Shown here in pieces: positions 1-9,311 of a stretch of 64,000 bases of DNA. The stretch is from Promethearchaeota archaeon (GTDB taxonomy: Archaea; Asgardarchaeota; Lokiarchaeia; Sigyniarchaeales; SOKP01). The position numbers and the translations under genes are program-made. The notes beneath the pieces are model-generated. The model saw only the letters and a list, made by a program, of their open reading frames with translations, ran no database searches and was not told the DNA's origin. Position 1 is the first letter of the stretch; each line of letters starts with the position of its first letter. Location: NCBI GenBank assembly GCA_019058445.1, contig JAHPZA010000010.1, forward strand, positions 310,001 to 374,000, written 5' to 3'.

Positions 1-975
1 TATGAACACCTCCTATTTTTAATTAAATTTGGAATATATTCTATTAAGAAAATAGTACGCTTACATAGGGAAAATCGAATTGATCTAATTCATTGTGACA
101 ATCCTGCAATAACGGGGTTAATTGCGGTATTAATAAACAGAATATTTAAAATCCCATTTATTTATACTCACCATGGACTTGATTCACATTTTAAACTAAA
201 TTTTTTAATTGAATTAAAATTGATTTATCGTTTTTCAAAATATCATATTATTGTTAGTAGACGTATGAAATATTTTTTTGAAAAAAATAAACTAGATACT
301 CAAAAATTAAAATGGATCCCAGTTGGAATTGATCTAAATAAATTTTTTCATGTAAGTACTGAGAGTGAGAAAAAAGGTTTAATTAAAGAACTAGAATTGG
401 AGAAAATTCTTAATATGGATGACCTAATTATACTTTATGTAGGATATATGGATCTAAAGCAGAAAGTATTCGGTATGATTGATTTTTTAAATGGATTTAA
501 TAATTTTATAAATATTTTACCTGAGAATGAGAAAAAAAAAATAAAGTTATTATATTTGGGGGAAGGAAAATATAAACATTTATTGGAAAATGAAATAAAC
601 AAGTTAAAACTAAAAAAAAATGCCTATTTATTAGGGACTACTTCCGAAATAGAGAAATTTTATGCTATTTCGGATTTTAGTGCTTTAACGTCATATATGG
701 AGGGCTTTCCTATTACAGTTTTAGAAGCAATTGCCTCTAATGTTCCATGTATCTGTACTGATGTGGGAGAAATTCAAGAAATAGTTGATGAAAAAGCAAT
801 TGTTCCTTGTGGAAAAAGAGAAGAAATTACCGCGAAGCTTAAAGATTTCTATGAAAGTAAAGAAGTATGTAATGAAATAAGCGAAAGATCATTTAAAAAA
901 ATTGAAAGATTTGAATGGAAAAATATAGCTAAACAAATTAAATTAATCTATAAGAAAGCGCTTTTAAATAATTAG
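1..975 (+). CDS. GT4-family glycosyltransferase, 5' truncated by window edge
   Basis: The reading frame is open from base 1, so the gene starts outside the window; the first in-frame ATG is only at position 250 and a TTG lies at 220. The visible 324 residues are the C-terminal part of a GT-B fold glycosyltransferase. The N-terminal domain shows IPFIYTHHGLDSHF, and the nucleotide-sugar domain carries the family 4 signature MEGFPITVLEAIASNVP followed by TDVGEIQEIV. It would add a sugar to a lipid-linked or nascent surface glycan at the cytoplasmic face; donor and acceptor cannot be read from the sequence. It is followed 6 nt later by an epimerase gene on the same strand, suggesting co-transcription. 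Confidence 0.9.
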   Translation, partial: YEHLLFLIKFGIYSIKKIVRLHRENRIDLIHCDNPAITGLIAVLINRIFKIPFIYTHHGLDSHFKLNFLIELKLIYRFSKYHIIVSRRMKYFFEKNKLDTQKLKWIPVGIDLNKFFHVSTESEKKGLIKELELEKILNMDDLIILYVGYMDLKQKVFGMIDFLNGFNNFINILPENEKKKIKLLYLGEGKYKHLLENEINKLKLKKNAYLLGTTSEIEKFYAISDFSALTSYMEGFPITVLEAIASNVPCICTDVGEIQEIVDEKAIVPCGKREEITAKLKDFYESKEVCNEISERSFKKIERFEWKNIAKQIKLIYKKALLNN

Positions 976-981
976 ATTAAC

Positions 982-1956
982 ATGATAAAAAATAAAAAAA
1001 TTTTAATAACTGGTGGAGCTGGATTTATTGGCTCTCATCTTTTTGAAAATCTAATCCAAGAAGGTAATAATACAATAATTATTGATAATTTTAATGATTA
1101 CTACCCCGGAAAGGAGGAGCAAATAGAGGAAATTATAAAGAAATGCTCAAAATCAACAGAATATAGTATAATTAAAGGTGATCTTACACAAGAATCCATT
1201 TTTAATAAAATAGACCGTGATATTGATATTATATTCCATCTTGCTGCCCAAGCAGGTGTAAGATATTCAATTGAGCATGCTTCTGAGGTTACTAAAAATA
1301 ATATAGTAAGTACAGTTAACATTTATGAATTTGCCTTAAAAAATGAGATAAAAAAAGTAGTCTATGCTTCCTCATCTTCTGTATATGGGAATCCAATTTA
1401 TACTCCTCTTGATGAAGAACACCCAAAAAATCCAATATCTCCTTATGCGGTCTCAAAATTATGTGGAGAATTCTATGCTGATCTATATTTCAAGGAATAT
1501 AATTTACCAGTCACCTCACTTAGGTTTTACACCGTCTATGGACCTAGGGGAAGACCTGATATGGCCATAAGAAAATTCTTTGAGCTTATTTTGGGAGATA
1601 AAGAAATTTCTATTTATGGCGACGGAGAACAACTCAGAGATTTTACCTATGTTTCAGATATAATCGATGGACTTATCTTAGCAGGGGAGAAAAAGGAAGC
1701 AATTGGTCAAGTTTTTAATCTTGGTTGCTCAAATCCTATAAAAGTTAATGAATTGGTTGAAAAAATGTATAAGATTGTAGGGAAAAATAAAAATGTAAGG
1801 TATATAGAAAAACAGAAAGGTGATGTTGATATAACCTATTCAAATACTAAAAAAGCCAATAAAATCTTAAATTATTATCCAAAAATAGAAATTGATGAAG
1901 GATTACAAAAAACATTCAACTGGCAGAGAATATATTACAAAAAGAATATAGTGTAA
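982..1956 (+). CDS. UDP-glucuronate 4-epimerase-like SDR
   Basis: Extended short-chain dehydrogenase/reductase of 324 aa. It has the NAD-binding GGAGFIGSH loop at residues 11-19 and the catalytic pair Y155/K159 in SPYAVSKLCGE. LAAQAGVRYS (about 88-97) and GRPDMAIRKF are typical of UDP-glucuronate 4-epimerases, which turn UDP-glucuronate into UDP-galacturonate, rather than of plain GalE. It would supply an acidic sugar donor for the glycosyltransferases around it. The ATG is 6 nt after the upstream stop and has no Shine-Dalgarno match, so it is probably read from the upstream transcript. Substrate assignment rests on motif resemblance only. Confidence 0.85.
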   Translation: MIKNKKILITGGAGFIGSHLFENLIQEGNNTIIIDNFNDYYPGKEEQIEEIIKKCSKSTEYSIIKGDLTQESIFNKIDRDIDIIFHLAAQAGVRYSIEHASEVTKNNIVSTVNIYEFALKNEIKKVVYASSSSVYGNPIYTPLDEEHPKNPISPYAVSKLCGEFYADLYFKEYNLPVTSLRFYTVYGPRGRPDMAIRKFFELILGDKEISIYGDGEQLRDFTYVSDIIDGLILAGEKKEAIGQVFNLGCSNPIKVNELVEKMYKIVGKNKNVRYIEKQKGDVDITYSNTKKANKILNYYPKIEIDEGLQKTFNWQRIYYKKNIV

Positions 1957-2012
1957 GGATTTTTTTAATTCAATAATCTCTTTCCTATAATAAATTATTG
2001 AGACTTAACTTC

Positions 2013-2798
2013 TTAAAATAACTCCAAATTAAATGGATGAAATTTAGATGATTTATAAAATGTATTTGTTAGCTTTTGGTATTCTATATCTGTATCTATA
2101 TCTAACCAAATTGTATTAGGAAAATCTAAATAAGCAACTTTTAAATTTAAACTAATTGCAGAAAGCACAATATCAGATACTCCGAAGTTTTGCTTTTCCT
2201 TTTCAATTTTTTTCGTAACTTTTCTAATTGTTTGAGATTTCATCATAAATACTCCCATATCAAGTCTGTTATAATTTGGTATTTTTTTTCCAATCATTTT
2301 AATATCCAAATTATTCCCATATACTTTAGTACAATCATCCAAGTCATAAATACCGTTTATTTTCATAGGATCAGTTGCTAGTATTATATCTTCGTCAGAG
2401 TAATTTTTCATCAAATGAAGATAAATATTTTCAGAAAAAACATGGTCTGCCATAGATAATATAAAATAATTTGATTCAACTTCATTTATTCCTAAAAAAA
2501 GGCTAAACCCATTTTCTCTTTCAGGATTAGAATTCTTTATAAAATTTAGGTCTGGGGGATCGATTGCCAATTTTTCAATAAATTTATTGAAAGAAGTCAT
2601 AAGATGAAAGAAATCTGCTTTTTCATCAACAATAATATTAATTTTATTAATATTTGCTTTTTGCATTGCAATAATAATATAATTCAAAATATTACTTCGC
2701 TCCAATGGAAGCATATACTTCTTAAATGCGCTATTATCAAAATTAAATCTACTACAATAACCAGCGGCAAGTATTATGCTCTCTAAAATAATCACCAA
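2013..2798 (-). CDS. Nucleotidyltransferase, inositol-1-phosphate cytidylyltransferase-like
   Basis: A 261-residue nucleotidyltransferase fold with SIILAAGYCSRF near the N-terminus (the LAAGxGxR NTP loop, imperfect). It also has NGFSLFLGINEVE, a metal-site SMADHVFSE, and the C-terminal WLDIDTDIEY. NG-SL, SxADHV and W-DIDT are the pattern of archaeal inositol-1-phosphate cytidylyltransferases, which activate a polyol phosphate as a CDP derivative for membrane-lipid headgroups. The start is GTG at 2798; a downstream ATG would cut into the NTP loop. It lies alone on the minus strand between two plus-strand genes. A CDP-alcohol or CDP-sugar product is likely, the exact alcohol unknown; no CDP-alcohol phosphatidyltransferase is seen nearby. 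Confidence 0.7.
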   Translation of the reverse strand: MVIILESIILAAGYCSRFNFDNSAFKKYMLPLERSNILNYIIIAMQKANINKINIIVDEKADFFHLMTSFNKFIEKLAIDPPDLNFIKNSNPERENGFSLFLGINEVESNYFILSMADHVFSENIYLHLMKNYSDEDIILATDPMKINGIYDLDDCTKVYGNNLDIKMIGKKIPNYNRLDMGVFMMKSQTIRKVTKKIEKEKQNFGVSDIVLSAISLNLKVAYLDFPNTIWLDIDTDIEYQKLTNTFYKSSKFHPFNLELF

Positions 2799-2968
2799 TC
2801 AAAATTTTATTTATATAAAAAATTATCGATATTTCTTTAAGTTTTCGAGCATACAGATCTTCTTAAACGTACTAAAATAGAGGATTTAAATTGCTTCTAA
2901 TTTTATCTTACATACTAATAATGTTTAAATAAGTAATAATCTGTGGAATTTGTGGGTAATTACGGTTA

Positions 2969-3859
2969 ATGAAAAATAAAAAAGTGATTGTAATTAACGG
3001 TTTTCAGAGGGGTGGTACTAATATTGTCTATAATATTTTACAATCACATCCTCAGGTTTGTTCAGCTAATGATCTCGAAATAGGTCAAATCCTTACACAA
3101 AATTATAGAATTCCCTCCCAAAAAAAAATTGGATATCTTATAAAACGTCTAAAATTAGCTTTTTATGATTTATTAAACAAAAAATTTATCTTGAATTCAT
3201 TTATAGTTAATATTTTAGGGATATTAGTTGATTATCTATTCTATATATATAAATTAAAAAACTTTCATAATCAATATAATCGCTATAAATATGAAAATAT
3301 CCCTTATTCTTTGAATGAGATAAAAGAAAGTGTATTATGTTTAAAATCAGTAAATAATGATATAAGTTTAACTCGATTTCTATCTAAAATTTATGAAAAT
3401 ATTTATTTTATTGGTTTGATTAGAAATGGATATGCTCTTTGTGAAAGTTGGATTAGAAGGGGTAAGACTGCTAGAATAAGTGGCCAAAGATATAAAAGAT
3501 TCTGTGAAATGATTATTAAAGACAGTAAAAAGATTAAGAATTATAAAATTATTAAATTTGAAGATGTTTTGAATAATCCCTTTGCTGAAGCAAAAAAATT
3601 ATTTAAATTTACTCAATTAGAACCTGCCAACCTTGAAAAATTGCGATTTAAGTCTAAAAAGGTCTTGACTAATCAAGGGATACATGAAGTAAAATACGGA
3701 AAATTGGATTCTAAATATTGGTTTAATCAAGAAAGTATTTTGAATTTATTTGATCCTAGTATAAATAATATTCAAATAGATTTACTATCAGAATTAGATA
3801 AAAAGATTTTTGAAAAGGAAGCTAATCCAATTTTGGAATATTTTGATTACTTAGGTTAG
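2969..3859 (+). CDS. PAPS-dependent sulfotransferase family protein
   Basis: A 296-aa protein opening with a P-loop-like 5'-phosphosulfate loop, INGFQRGGTNIVYNILQSHP (residues 9-28), and a later 3'-phosphate motif GLIRNGYALCESWIRRGKT. This pair defines the sulfotransferase superfamily, which moves sulfate from PAPS to a hydroxyl or amine. The context, between a nucleotidyltransferase and tandem glycosyltransferases, argues for a glycan acceptor. Two other sulfotransferase-like genes lie at 13582 and 38667; the three are too divergent to be recent copies. No PAPS synthesis genes are in the window. Confidence 0.8.
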   Translation: MKNKKVIVINGFQRGGTNIVYNILQSHPQVCSANDLEIGQILTQNYRIPSQKKIGYLIKRLKLAFYDLLNKKFILNSFIVNILGILVDYLFYIYKLKNFHNQYNRYKYENIPYSLNEIKESVLCLKSVNNDISLTRFLSKIYENIYFIGLIRNGYALCESWIRRGKTARISGQRYKRFCEMIIKDSKKIKNYKIIKFEDVLNNPFAEAKKLFKFTQLEPANLEKLRFKSKKVLTNQGIHEVKYGKLDSKYWFNQESILNLFDPSINNIQIDLLSELDKKIFEKEANPILEYFDYLG

Positions 3860-3915
3860 AAAATTAATAAAATTATTGAATAAATCTCTATATCATCAAA
3901 AAAAAAGAATAAAAT

Positions 3916-5184
3916 ATGAATATCGCATTGATCTCTGGTAATTTTTTAAGCAAAAAAGGAGGAATTTCAACAACTTTAAAAAACTTTTACGAAAAGTTAA
4001 CAGATTTAGGAGAAACTATTCATCTTATTGATAATTCCTCGAGTGATATCCAAGGTTTAAATATTATTCATTCTAGGGAGAAATTTAAAAATTTTTTTTT
4101 TCAGAATTTGGGTTTTTACCTTTTTCTATTTTATTTATTTTTTAGAATTCTAATTATACAAAATATAAAATTTAGAGAAAAGCTGAAAGTTTCATTTTAT
4201 TATTGCTTTTATCCCAAAGATCTTGTCAACCGCATAAAATCCATAAAAAAACTTATTGTATACTTTCAAAAAGTTAAAGTAGATATTGTTTTTTGTATAA
4301 GTTCATCGTTTCCATTATTTTATGGGTTTATATTATCAAAATTTTTTAATAAACCCTTAGTTACATTAGCTCATGGTGAAGATTTTATTAAAAGATATCC
4401 TTATAGCCTAAATACTATAATATTCAGACATATTGAGAAAATAATTGTAAGTAATATCATTATGAAAAGATTATTTTTAAAAATTCATAATGTAAGAGAA
4501 GATAAAATTAAAATTATTTTTCGAGGAATTAATCTTGAAAAAATCAGTATAGACAGTTCTAAAATAGAATTAAGAGAAAAACTGAATATTTCCAAAAATG
4601 ATTTCATAATTATGACAGTTAGCCGAATTCATCCTCGAAAAGGGATTGAAAATGTAATTAATGTTATTAAGCAAATAAAAGAAGAGAATACTAATTTACC
4701 TATAAAATATTATATAATTGGAACAGGGAAAGAATTAATACGATTAAAAAAGAAAATTTCTGAATCAAGACTTACGGATACTATAAAATTTCTAGGAGAA
4801 ATTAATGATATTACGAGGAATCAATATTATAAGTTATCTGATCTATTTATTTTAGTTCCAGAAATTCAAAAAAATACTATTGAAGGATTTGGTATAGTAT
4901 ATCTTGAAGCAAATTATTTTAAATTACCTGTAATCGGTACTCGATCTGGCGGTGTTAAAATTGCAATTGAAGATGGAAAAACGGGTTTTCTTATTGACCC
5001 TAAAGACGAGAAAGGATTAAAAGAAAAAATCCTAATGCTTTATTATAATAAAGATCTTCGAGAAAAATTAGGAGAGAATGGATATAAAAGAGTTTTAAAG
5101 TTTTTCGACTGGAAAAATAAAGCAATTGAGTATAGAGATGTTTTAAAAAATACAATAAAAGATAAAAGTACCAGTATTTCATAA
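3916..5184 (+). CDS. GT4-family glycosyltransferase (tandem paralogue 1)
   Basis: A 422-aa GT-B glycosyltransferase. The N-terminus has the glycine-rich SGNFLSKKGGISTTL; mid-protein is LAHGEDFIKRYPYS; the donor domain contains VSRIHPRKGIENV, the family 4 signature IEGFGIVYLEANYFKLPVIG and SGGVKIAIEDGKTGFL. It is strongly similar along its whole length to the next gene (5199), so the two arose by tandem duplication. The ATG follows an A-rich tract without a Shine-Dalgarno match. It probably elongates the surface polymer on the cytoplasmic side; sugar specificity is unknown. Confidence 0.9.
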   Translation: MNIALISGNFLSKKGGISTTLKNFYEKLTDLGETIHLIDNSSSDIQGLNIIHSREKFKNFFFQNLGFYLFLFYLFFRILIIQNIKFREKLKVSFYYCFYPKDLVNRIKSIKKLIVYFQKVKVDIVFCISSSFPLFYGFILSKFFNKPLVTLAHGEDFIKRYPYSLNTIIFRHIEKIIVSNIIMKRLFLKIHNVREDKIKIIFRGINLEKISIDSSKIELREKLNISKNDFIIMTVSRIHPRKGIENVINVIKQIKEENTNLPIKYYIIGTGKELIRLKKKISESRLTDTIKFLGEINDITRNQYYKLSDLFILVPEIQKNTIEGFGIVYLEANYFKLPVIGTRSGGVKIAIEDGKTGFLIDPKDEKGLKEKILMLYYNKDLREKLGENGYKRVLKFFDWKNKAIEYRDVLKNTIKDKSTSIS

Positions 5185-5198
5185 AATTATATTTAAAA

Positions 5199-6482
5199 AT
5201 GAATATCGCTCTAATTACTAATGACTTTTTGCCCATAAAAGGGGGAATTACAAATGTAATGTTAAATGTTAGTAAGAATTTGACAGAGCTCGGTGATAAA
5301 GTATATGTTTTTAATAAGACATGTAATAATGAAGAAAAATTATATTTCAGGATTTTAAGTAATGATAACTCTTTGAAAGGTTTTGTAAGTCATAATATCA
5401 AATTTATATCCTTTTTATTCGAATTAGTATTTAGATTTTTTTTTTCATTTAAAGGAATTAATTTTAAAGATAAGTTAAAATTAGCTTTTATTTATTGCTT
5501 TTATTTAAAATTCATTGTTAGACGTGTTATATCAATTAAAAATTTAGTTGAATATTTTAAAAAATTTAAAATTGATATAATTCTTAGTGGAACTTCAAGT
5601 ATACCTTTATTATATAGTTATATCCTGTCAATATGGTTTAAAATTCCAATTATTTCCATCGCTCATGGTGATGACTTCCTTGTTAGATATCCATTTAAAA
5701 TAAAGGAATATATTTTTGAGCATATTCAGAAAATCATTGTTACTAACAAATTTATGAAAAGATTATTTTTAAAAATCTATGATAGCATTCCATCAGAGAA
5801 GATTAAAATAATCAATTTAGGTGTGGATATTCAAAATTGCGAAGTTAAAGAAACCCTTATTGATTTAAGGAATAAATTTGGATTTGATAAAAAAGACTTT
5901 ATTATATTAACTGTGAGTAGATTATATCCTAGGAAAGGTTTTGAAACGATTTTAAAAGCTTTAAGACTTATAATGGATGAACATCCCAATCTATCTATAA
6001 AATATCTAATTATCGGTGCTGGGGAAGAACAAAAAACAATCGAAAAACAAGTTTCTTCCTTGAAATTAGAAAATATGGTAAATTTATTAGGCGAAATTGA
6101 TGAATTAAAGAAAAATCAATATTATAAATTATCTAATCTTTTTATAATGGTCCCAGAGATAAAAAAAAATTCGATTGAAGGATTTGGAATTGTATATATT
6201 GAAGCCAATTATTTTCATTTACCAGTAATCGGAACGAGAACAGGAGGTGTGAAATTGGCTATTGAAGATGGAAGAACAGGTTTTCTTATTGAACCAAAAG
6301 ATGAGATTAGCTTAAAGCATAAAATCATGTTATTATATTACGATAAACCACTTCGAATCAAATTGGGAGATTATGGACATAATCGAGTTATTGAACATTT
6401 TAACTGGCAGAAATTAGGTTTAAAATATAGATCTACTCTATTAAATGTTTTAAAAGAGTATCATAAGAAAGATTTTCAATAA
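5199..6482 (+). CDS. GT4-family glycosyltransferase (tandem paralogue 2)
   Basis: A 427-aa GT-B glycosyltransferase paralogous to the gene just upstream, with a 14-nt gap. Shared blocks include IAHGDDFLVRYPF, VSRLYPRKGFETIL, IEGFGIVYIEANYFHLPVIG and TGGVKLAIEDGRTGFLIEP. The central membrane-proximal part (residues about 60-110) is hydrophobic and basic in both copies, suggesting peripheral association with the membrane. Divergence is spread evenly, so the pair probably separated long ago and may add different sugars in sequence. Confidence 0.9.
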   Translation: MNIALITNDFLPIKGGITNVMLNVSKNLTELGDKVYVFNKTCNNEEKLYFRILSNDNSLKGFVSHNIKFISFLFELVFRFFFSFKGINFKDKLKLAFIYCFYLKFIVRRVISIKNLVEYFKKFKIDIILSGTSSIPLLYSYILSIWFKIPIISIAHGDDFLVRYPFKIKEYIFEHIQKIIVTNKFMKRLFLKIYDSIPSEKIKIINLGVDIQNCEVKETLIDLRNKFGFDKKDFIILTVSRLYPRKGFETILKALRLIMDEHPNLSIKYLIIGAGEEQKTIEKQVSSLKLENMVNLLGEIDELKKNQYYKLSNLFIMVPEIKKNSIEGFGIVYIEANYFHLPVIGTRTGGVKLAIEDGRTGFLIEPKDEISLKHKIMLLYYDKPLRIKLGDYGHNRVIEHFNWQKLGLKYRSTLLNVLKEYHKKDFQ

Positions 6483-6656
6483 ATGATTAGATTCATTAAG
6501 ATTAATAAAAGATATTACAAAAGAGATTTGAAGTATAATTGTTGATAGGTTAGTTTGAAAAATTATCTTTAAAAAATTACAATTAAATATGCTTTACTCA
6601 ACACAATAAAAAAATCAGTGAGTCTCATAAAAATAGTAAATTTATATTTTTTATTC

Positions 6657-7712
6657 CTATAATTTGATAATTCTTTTCATAAATGAATATAATCCACTGA
6701 TTTTCGCTTTGAATTTGATAAAATTATTATCGGATAGTAATCTTTTTAATTTAAATAAATCCGTATTTGAAGTATTTAATCCGCTTATTGTGGTGACACC
6801 TGTCAGATATTCGTATTTTTTTGCAAACCTTATCGTTATATCATTAAATGCTCCAGCAGGATAGCATAAATGATTTATTTTATATCCTACATAATTTTCG
6901 ATTTCAATCTTTGCTTCATATAATTCTTTTTCAAATTCTTCCTTTTTTTTCAAACTAGGTAGATTGGGATGGCTTTTTGTATGTGATCCGATTTCTAGAA
7001 TAGTTCTGTCTAATGATGCGATTTCTTTGGATTCTGCTAAAATATACTCTTCAGGTATATTAGAGAATGAAGATAGTTTATTAGGAATTTGAAATTGCTT
7101 TAAATGTTGGATTCTTTCATCATTACCTAAAGATTTTAACCTTTCTTTGATATCATTAATGCAATACTTTATCATTTTATTAGAAAATAAAGGATATTCA
7201 ATATTTTTATCTTTGAATTTGAAATTCAAAGTAGAGTTTTTATAATTTAGAATAGTAAGTTCGATATAATCTGTCCATAATAATTGGTTACTATCTATTA
7301 AATCAGATATAACATAAAAACATCCTTTTAAATTATATTTTTTCATTAATGGATAAGCATTCTTAATAATATTTTTAAAACCATCATCAAAACTAAAGAT
7401 CACAGTTTTGGATTTGATTTTCTTTTTACTATATATTGTTTTTATCAATTCTGTTAATGTAAAGAAGCTATACCCCTTCCTTTTAAGATATTTGATTTGT
7501 TTTTCAAATTCTGATTTTGCGATATGTCTTGTCGAGAAAGAGATAAAACGATGACTTACTCCATGGTACCATAAAATAATATATTTTTTACGATTTAACA
7601 ATCTAAAAAATTCGTTAAAAAAAAAAAAATCTAAAGTTTTTAGTAGTATATCCCTTATTATAAAAATTTTATAATCTGGTATACACTGAATGATATTTCT
7701 ATAAAACCTCAA
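6657..7712 (-). CDS. Polysaccharide deacetylase (NodB fold)
   Basis: A 351-aa protein with the NodB homology domain. The first motif is VIFSFDDGFKNI, with the metal and catalytic Asp pair at residues 109-110. The second is EIGSHTKSHPNLPSL, containing the metal-binding H-x3-H. The third is LCYPAGAFND. These are the residues of metal-dependent carbohydrate esterase family 4 enzymes, which remove N- or O-acetyl groups from glycans. A region of about 95 residues before the domain, starting with a short hydrophobic stretch, has no clear assignment. Divergently oriented to the gene at 8048. Confidence 0.85.
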   Translation of the reverse strand: MRFYRNIIQCIPDYKIFIIRDILLKTLDFFFFNEFFRLLNRKKYIILWYHGVSHRFISFSTRHIAKSEFEKQIKYLKRKGYSFFTLTELIKTIYSKKKIKSKTVIFSFDDGFKNIIKNAYPLMKKYNLKGCFYVISDLIDSNQLLWTDYIELTILNYKNSTLNFKFKDKNIEYPLFSNKMIKYCINDIKERLKSLGNDERIQHLKQFQIPNKLSSFSNIPEEYILAESKEIASLDRTILEIGSHTKSHPNLPSLKKKEEFEKELYEAKIEIENYVGYKINHLCYPAGAFNDITIRFAKKYEYLTGVTTISGLNTSNTDLFKLKRLLSDNNFIKFKAKISGLYSFMKRIIKL

Positions 7713-8047
7713 CGAAGTTAATCCACTTAATGAAATTTTTAATATCTAAGTAAATATTAATAGTCTTTATTAGTATTTTTATGTTTTTTTTTTAAGCCAT
7801 CACGGAACATTACAATTTTCCAGTAATCTTAAGTTTTTTGTTGAATGTAGTAGAAAATTTTTAACAGATATTATTAGATTTTAATAATTTTTGTTCTTTA
7901 TTCTATAAATACGCAATATTATAGGAGGATAAAATTTTGCTATTAAAAAAAAATAAAATTTATCCTCTCTTTACTTATATTGAACTTAATTAATGAGATT
8001 TTTTATCAATGATTTATTGATAATATCGAACATATAGCATTTTCACG
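7713..8047. other. Divergent intergenic region of 335 nt
   Basis: Very AT-rich region between two divergently transcribed genes, so both promoters should be here. No open frame with recognisable protein similarity was seen. The one structured element is an inverted repeat at 7925-7967, listed separately. Confidence 0.5.
7925..7967. repeat. Inverted repeat / hairpin
   Basis: Arms GAGGATAAAATTTT and its near-perfect reverse complement, about 13 paired bases with one bulged A, separated by roughly 16 nt of A-rich loop. It sits between divergent genes, so it is not placed as a terminator for either of them. An operator or an RNA hairpin in the leader of the downstream glycosyltransferase gene is possible. 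Confidence 0.5.
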
Positions 8048-9235
8048 GTGATTTTTATTCACATTTGTATAATCTTATTTGCAACCCATTCGAATGAAAG
8101 TTTAAATCAGAAAGTCGGAGGAATCGCAAATCAGGTTTTACAACTACTTCCTGCTTATGAAAAGATTAAGGATCTCAAAGTTTCAGTATTTTCTAAATAT
8201 TCAAAATATAAACCAAATACCACGAGAGTTAAAATCTATAATATACAAAAATTTAGTAATATTCAGAAATTCGCTCTTCGAACAGTCAATACAATCTATT
8301 TTTATCTTAGATTTTTTATAACAGTTAAAAAGCTAGCTAAAGAAAATCCAATACACGTAATTCATCAGCAAAATTATGGTTTTTATTTAATGGGACCATT
8401 AATTGTAGCTAAAATTTTACATATTCCAATTTTAGTCAAAACCCCTGCTGATATAAGAAGTCATATGATACACGCATATCTAACAAGGCGTCATGGAATA
8501 ATAACAAAGATGTTGATTTATGGTTGGTTTAATTTTTTTAAAAAAATCATTATTAAAAAAATTGATTTTATACAAGCTTTAAATGATCGAATTTATCAAG
8601 ATTTAATTTCTTTAAATTTTCCAAGAGAAAATATTTTAAAATTACCAAATGGAATTTCTCTTGATTATTTCCAAAATATTAAGAAAATAAATAAGAAATT
8701 TACTGCTTTTGGGTATATAGGGAGGCTGGAAAAACATAAAAATGTCAATTTTTTATTGCATACATTTAAGGAATATTTAAAAATATATCCATCCGATAAA
8801 TTATATATTTTTGGAAAAGGACCCGAGTACAAAAATATAACCACTATTATCAGTGAGAATGCCTTAGATCAAAATGTAGTAGTCTTTGGATTTGAAAATG
8901 ATAAAAATAAGATGTATTCCAATATTGATGTGCTAATAAATCCTTCTTATGGTGAAGGTATTTCCAATGTGATTTTGGAAGCAATGAGCACAGATACGTT
9001 TGTCATTGCTTCTAATGTTCATGGGAATAATGATATTATTGTACATAAATTCTCTGGTTTACTTTTTAATCCACATATGCAAAAAGAGTTATTAGAGCAA
9101 TTATTTTTTTATAAAGAAAATTCTAAAGCTGTTCAAAATATTCTCTTGAATGCTAAAAATGAAATATTAATTAAATATGAGATCAACGCAATTGCAAAAA
9201 GTATATTTGAGTTTTTAAAAACCAAATTGCATTAA
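8048..9235 (+). CDS. GT4-family glycosyltransferase
   Basis: A 395-aa GT-B glycosyltransferase. The N-terminus reads ILFATHSNESLNQKVGGIANQVLQLL, including the glycine loop KVGGIANQ. The donor domain has YIGRLEKHKNVNFLL, FGKGPEYKNI and the family 4 signature YGEGISNVILEAMSTDTFVI. The start at GTG 8048 is the only in-frame start codon before the first beta strand; the first six residues (MIFIHI) look like leader sequence and the true start may be non-standard. It faces the deacetylase upstream and converges on the flippase downstream. Confidence 0.88.
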   Translation: MIFIHICIILFATHSNESLNQKVGGIANQVLQLLPAYEKIKDLKVSVFSKYSKYKPNTTRVKIYNIQKFSNIQKFALRTVNTIYFYLRFFITVKKLAKENPIHVIHQQNYGFYLMGPLIVAKILHIPILVKTPADIRSHMIHAYLTRRHGIITKMLIYGWFNFFKKIIIKKIDFIQALNDRIYQDLISLNFPRENILKLPNGISLDYFQNIKKINKKFTAFGYIGRLEKHKNVNFLLHTFKEYLKIYPSDKLYIFGKGPEYKNITTIISENALDQNVVVFGFENDKNKMYSNIDVLINPSYGEGISNVILEAMSTDTFVIASNVHGNNDIIVHKFSGLLFNPHMQKELLEQLFFYKENSKAVQNILLNAKNEILIKYEINAIAKSIFEFLKTKLH

Positions 9236-9311
9236 TGCTGTTAATGAATTTCTAACAAATTCCTTGATAAAAATTTATAATTTGATATCCAGATTAATTA
9301 TAATTGGAGTT

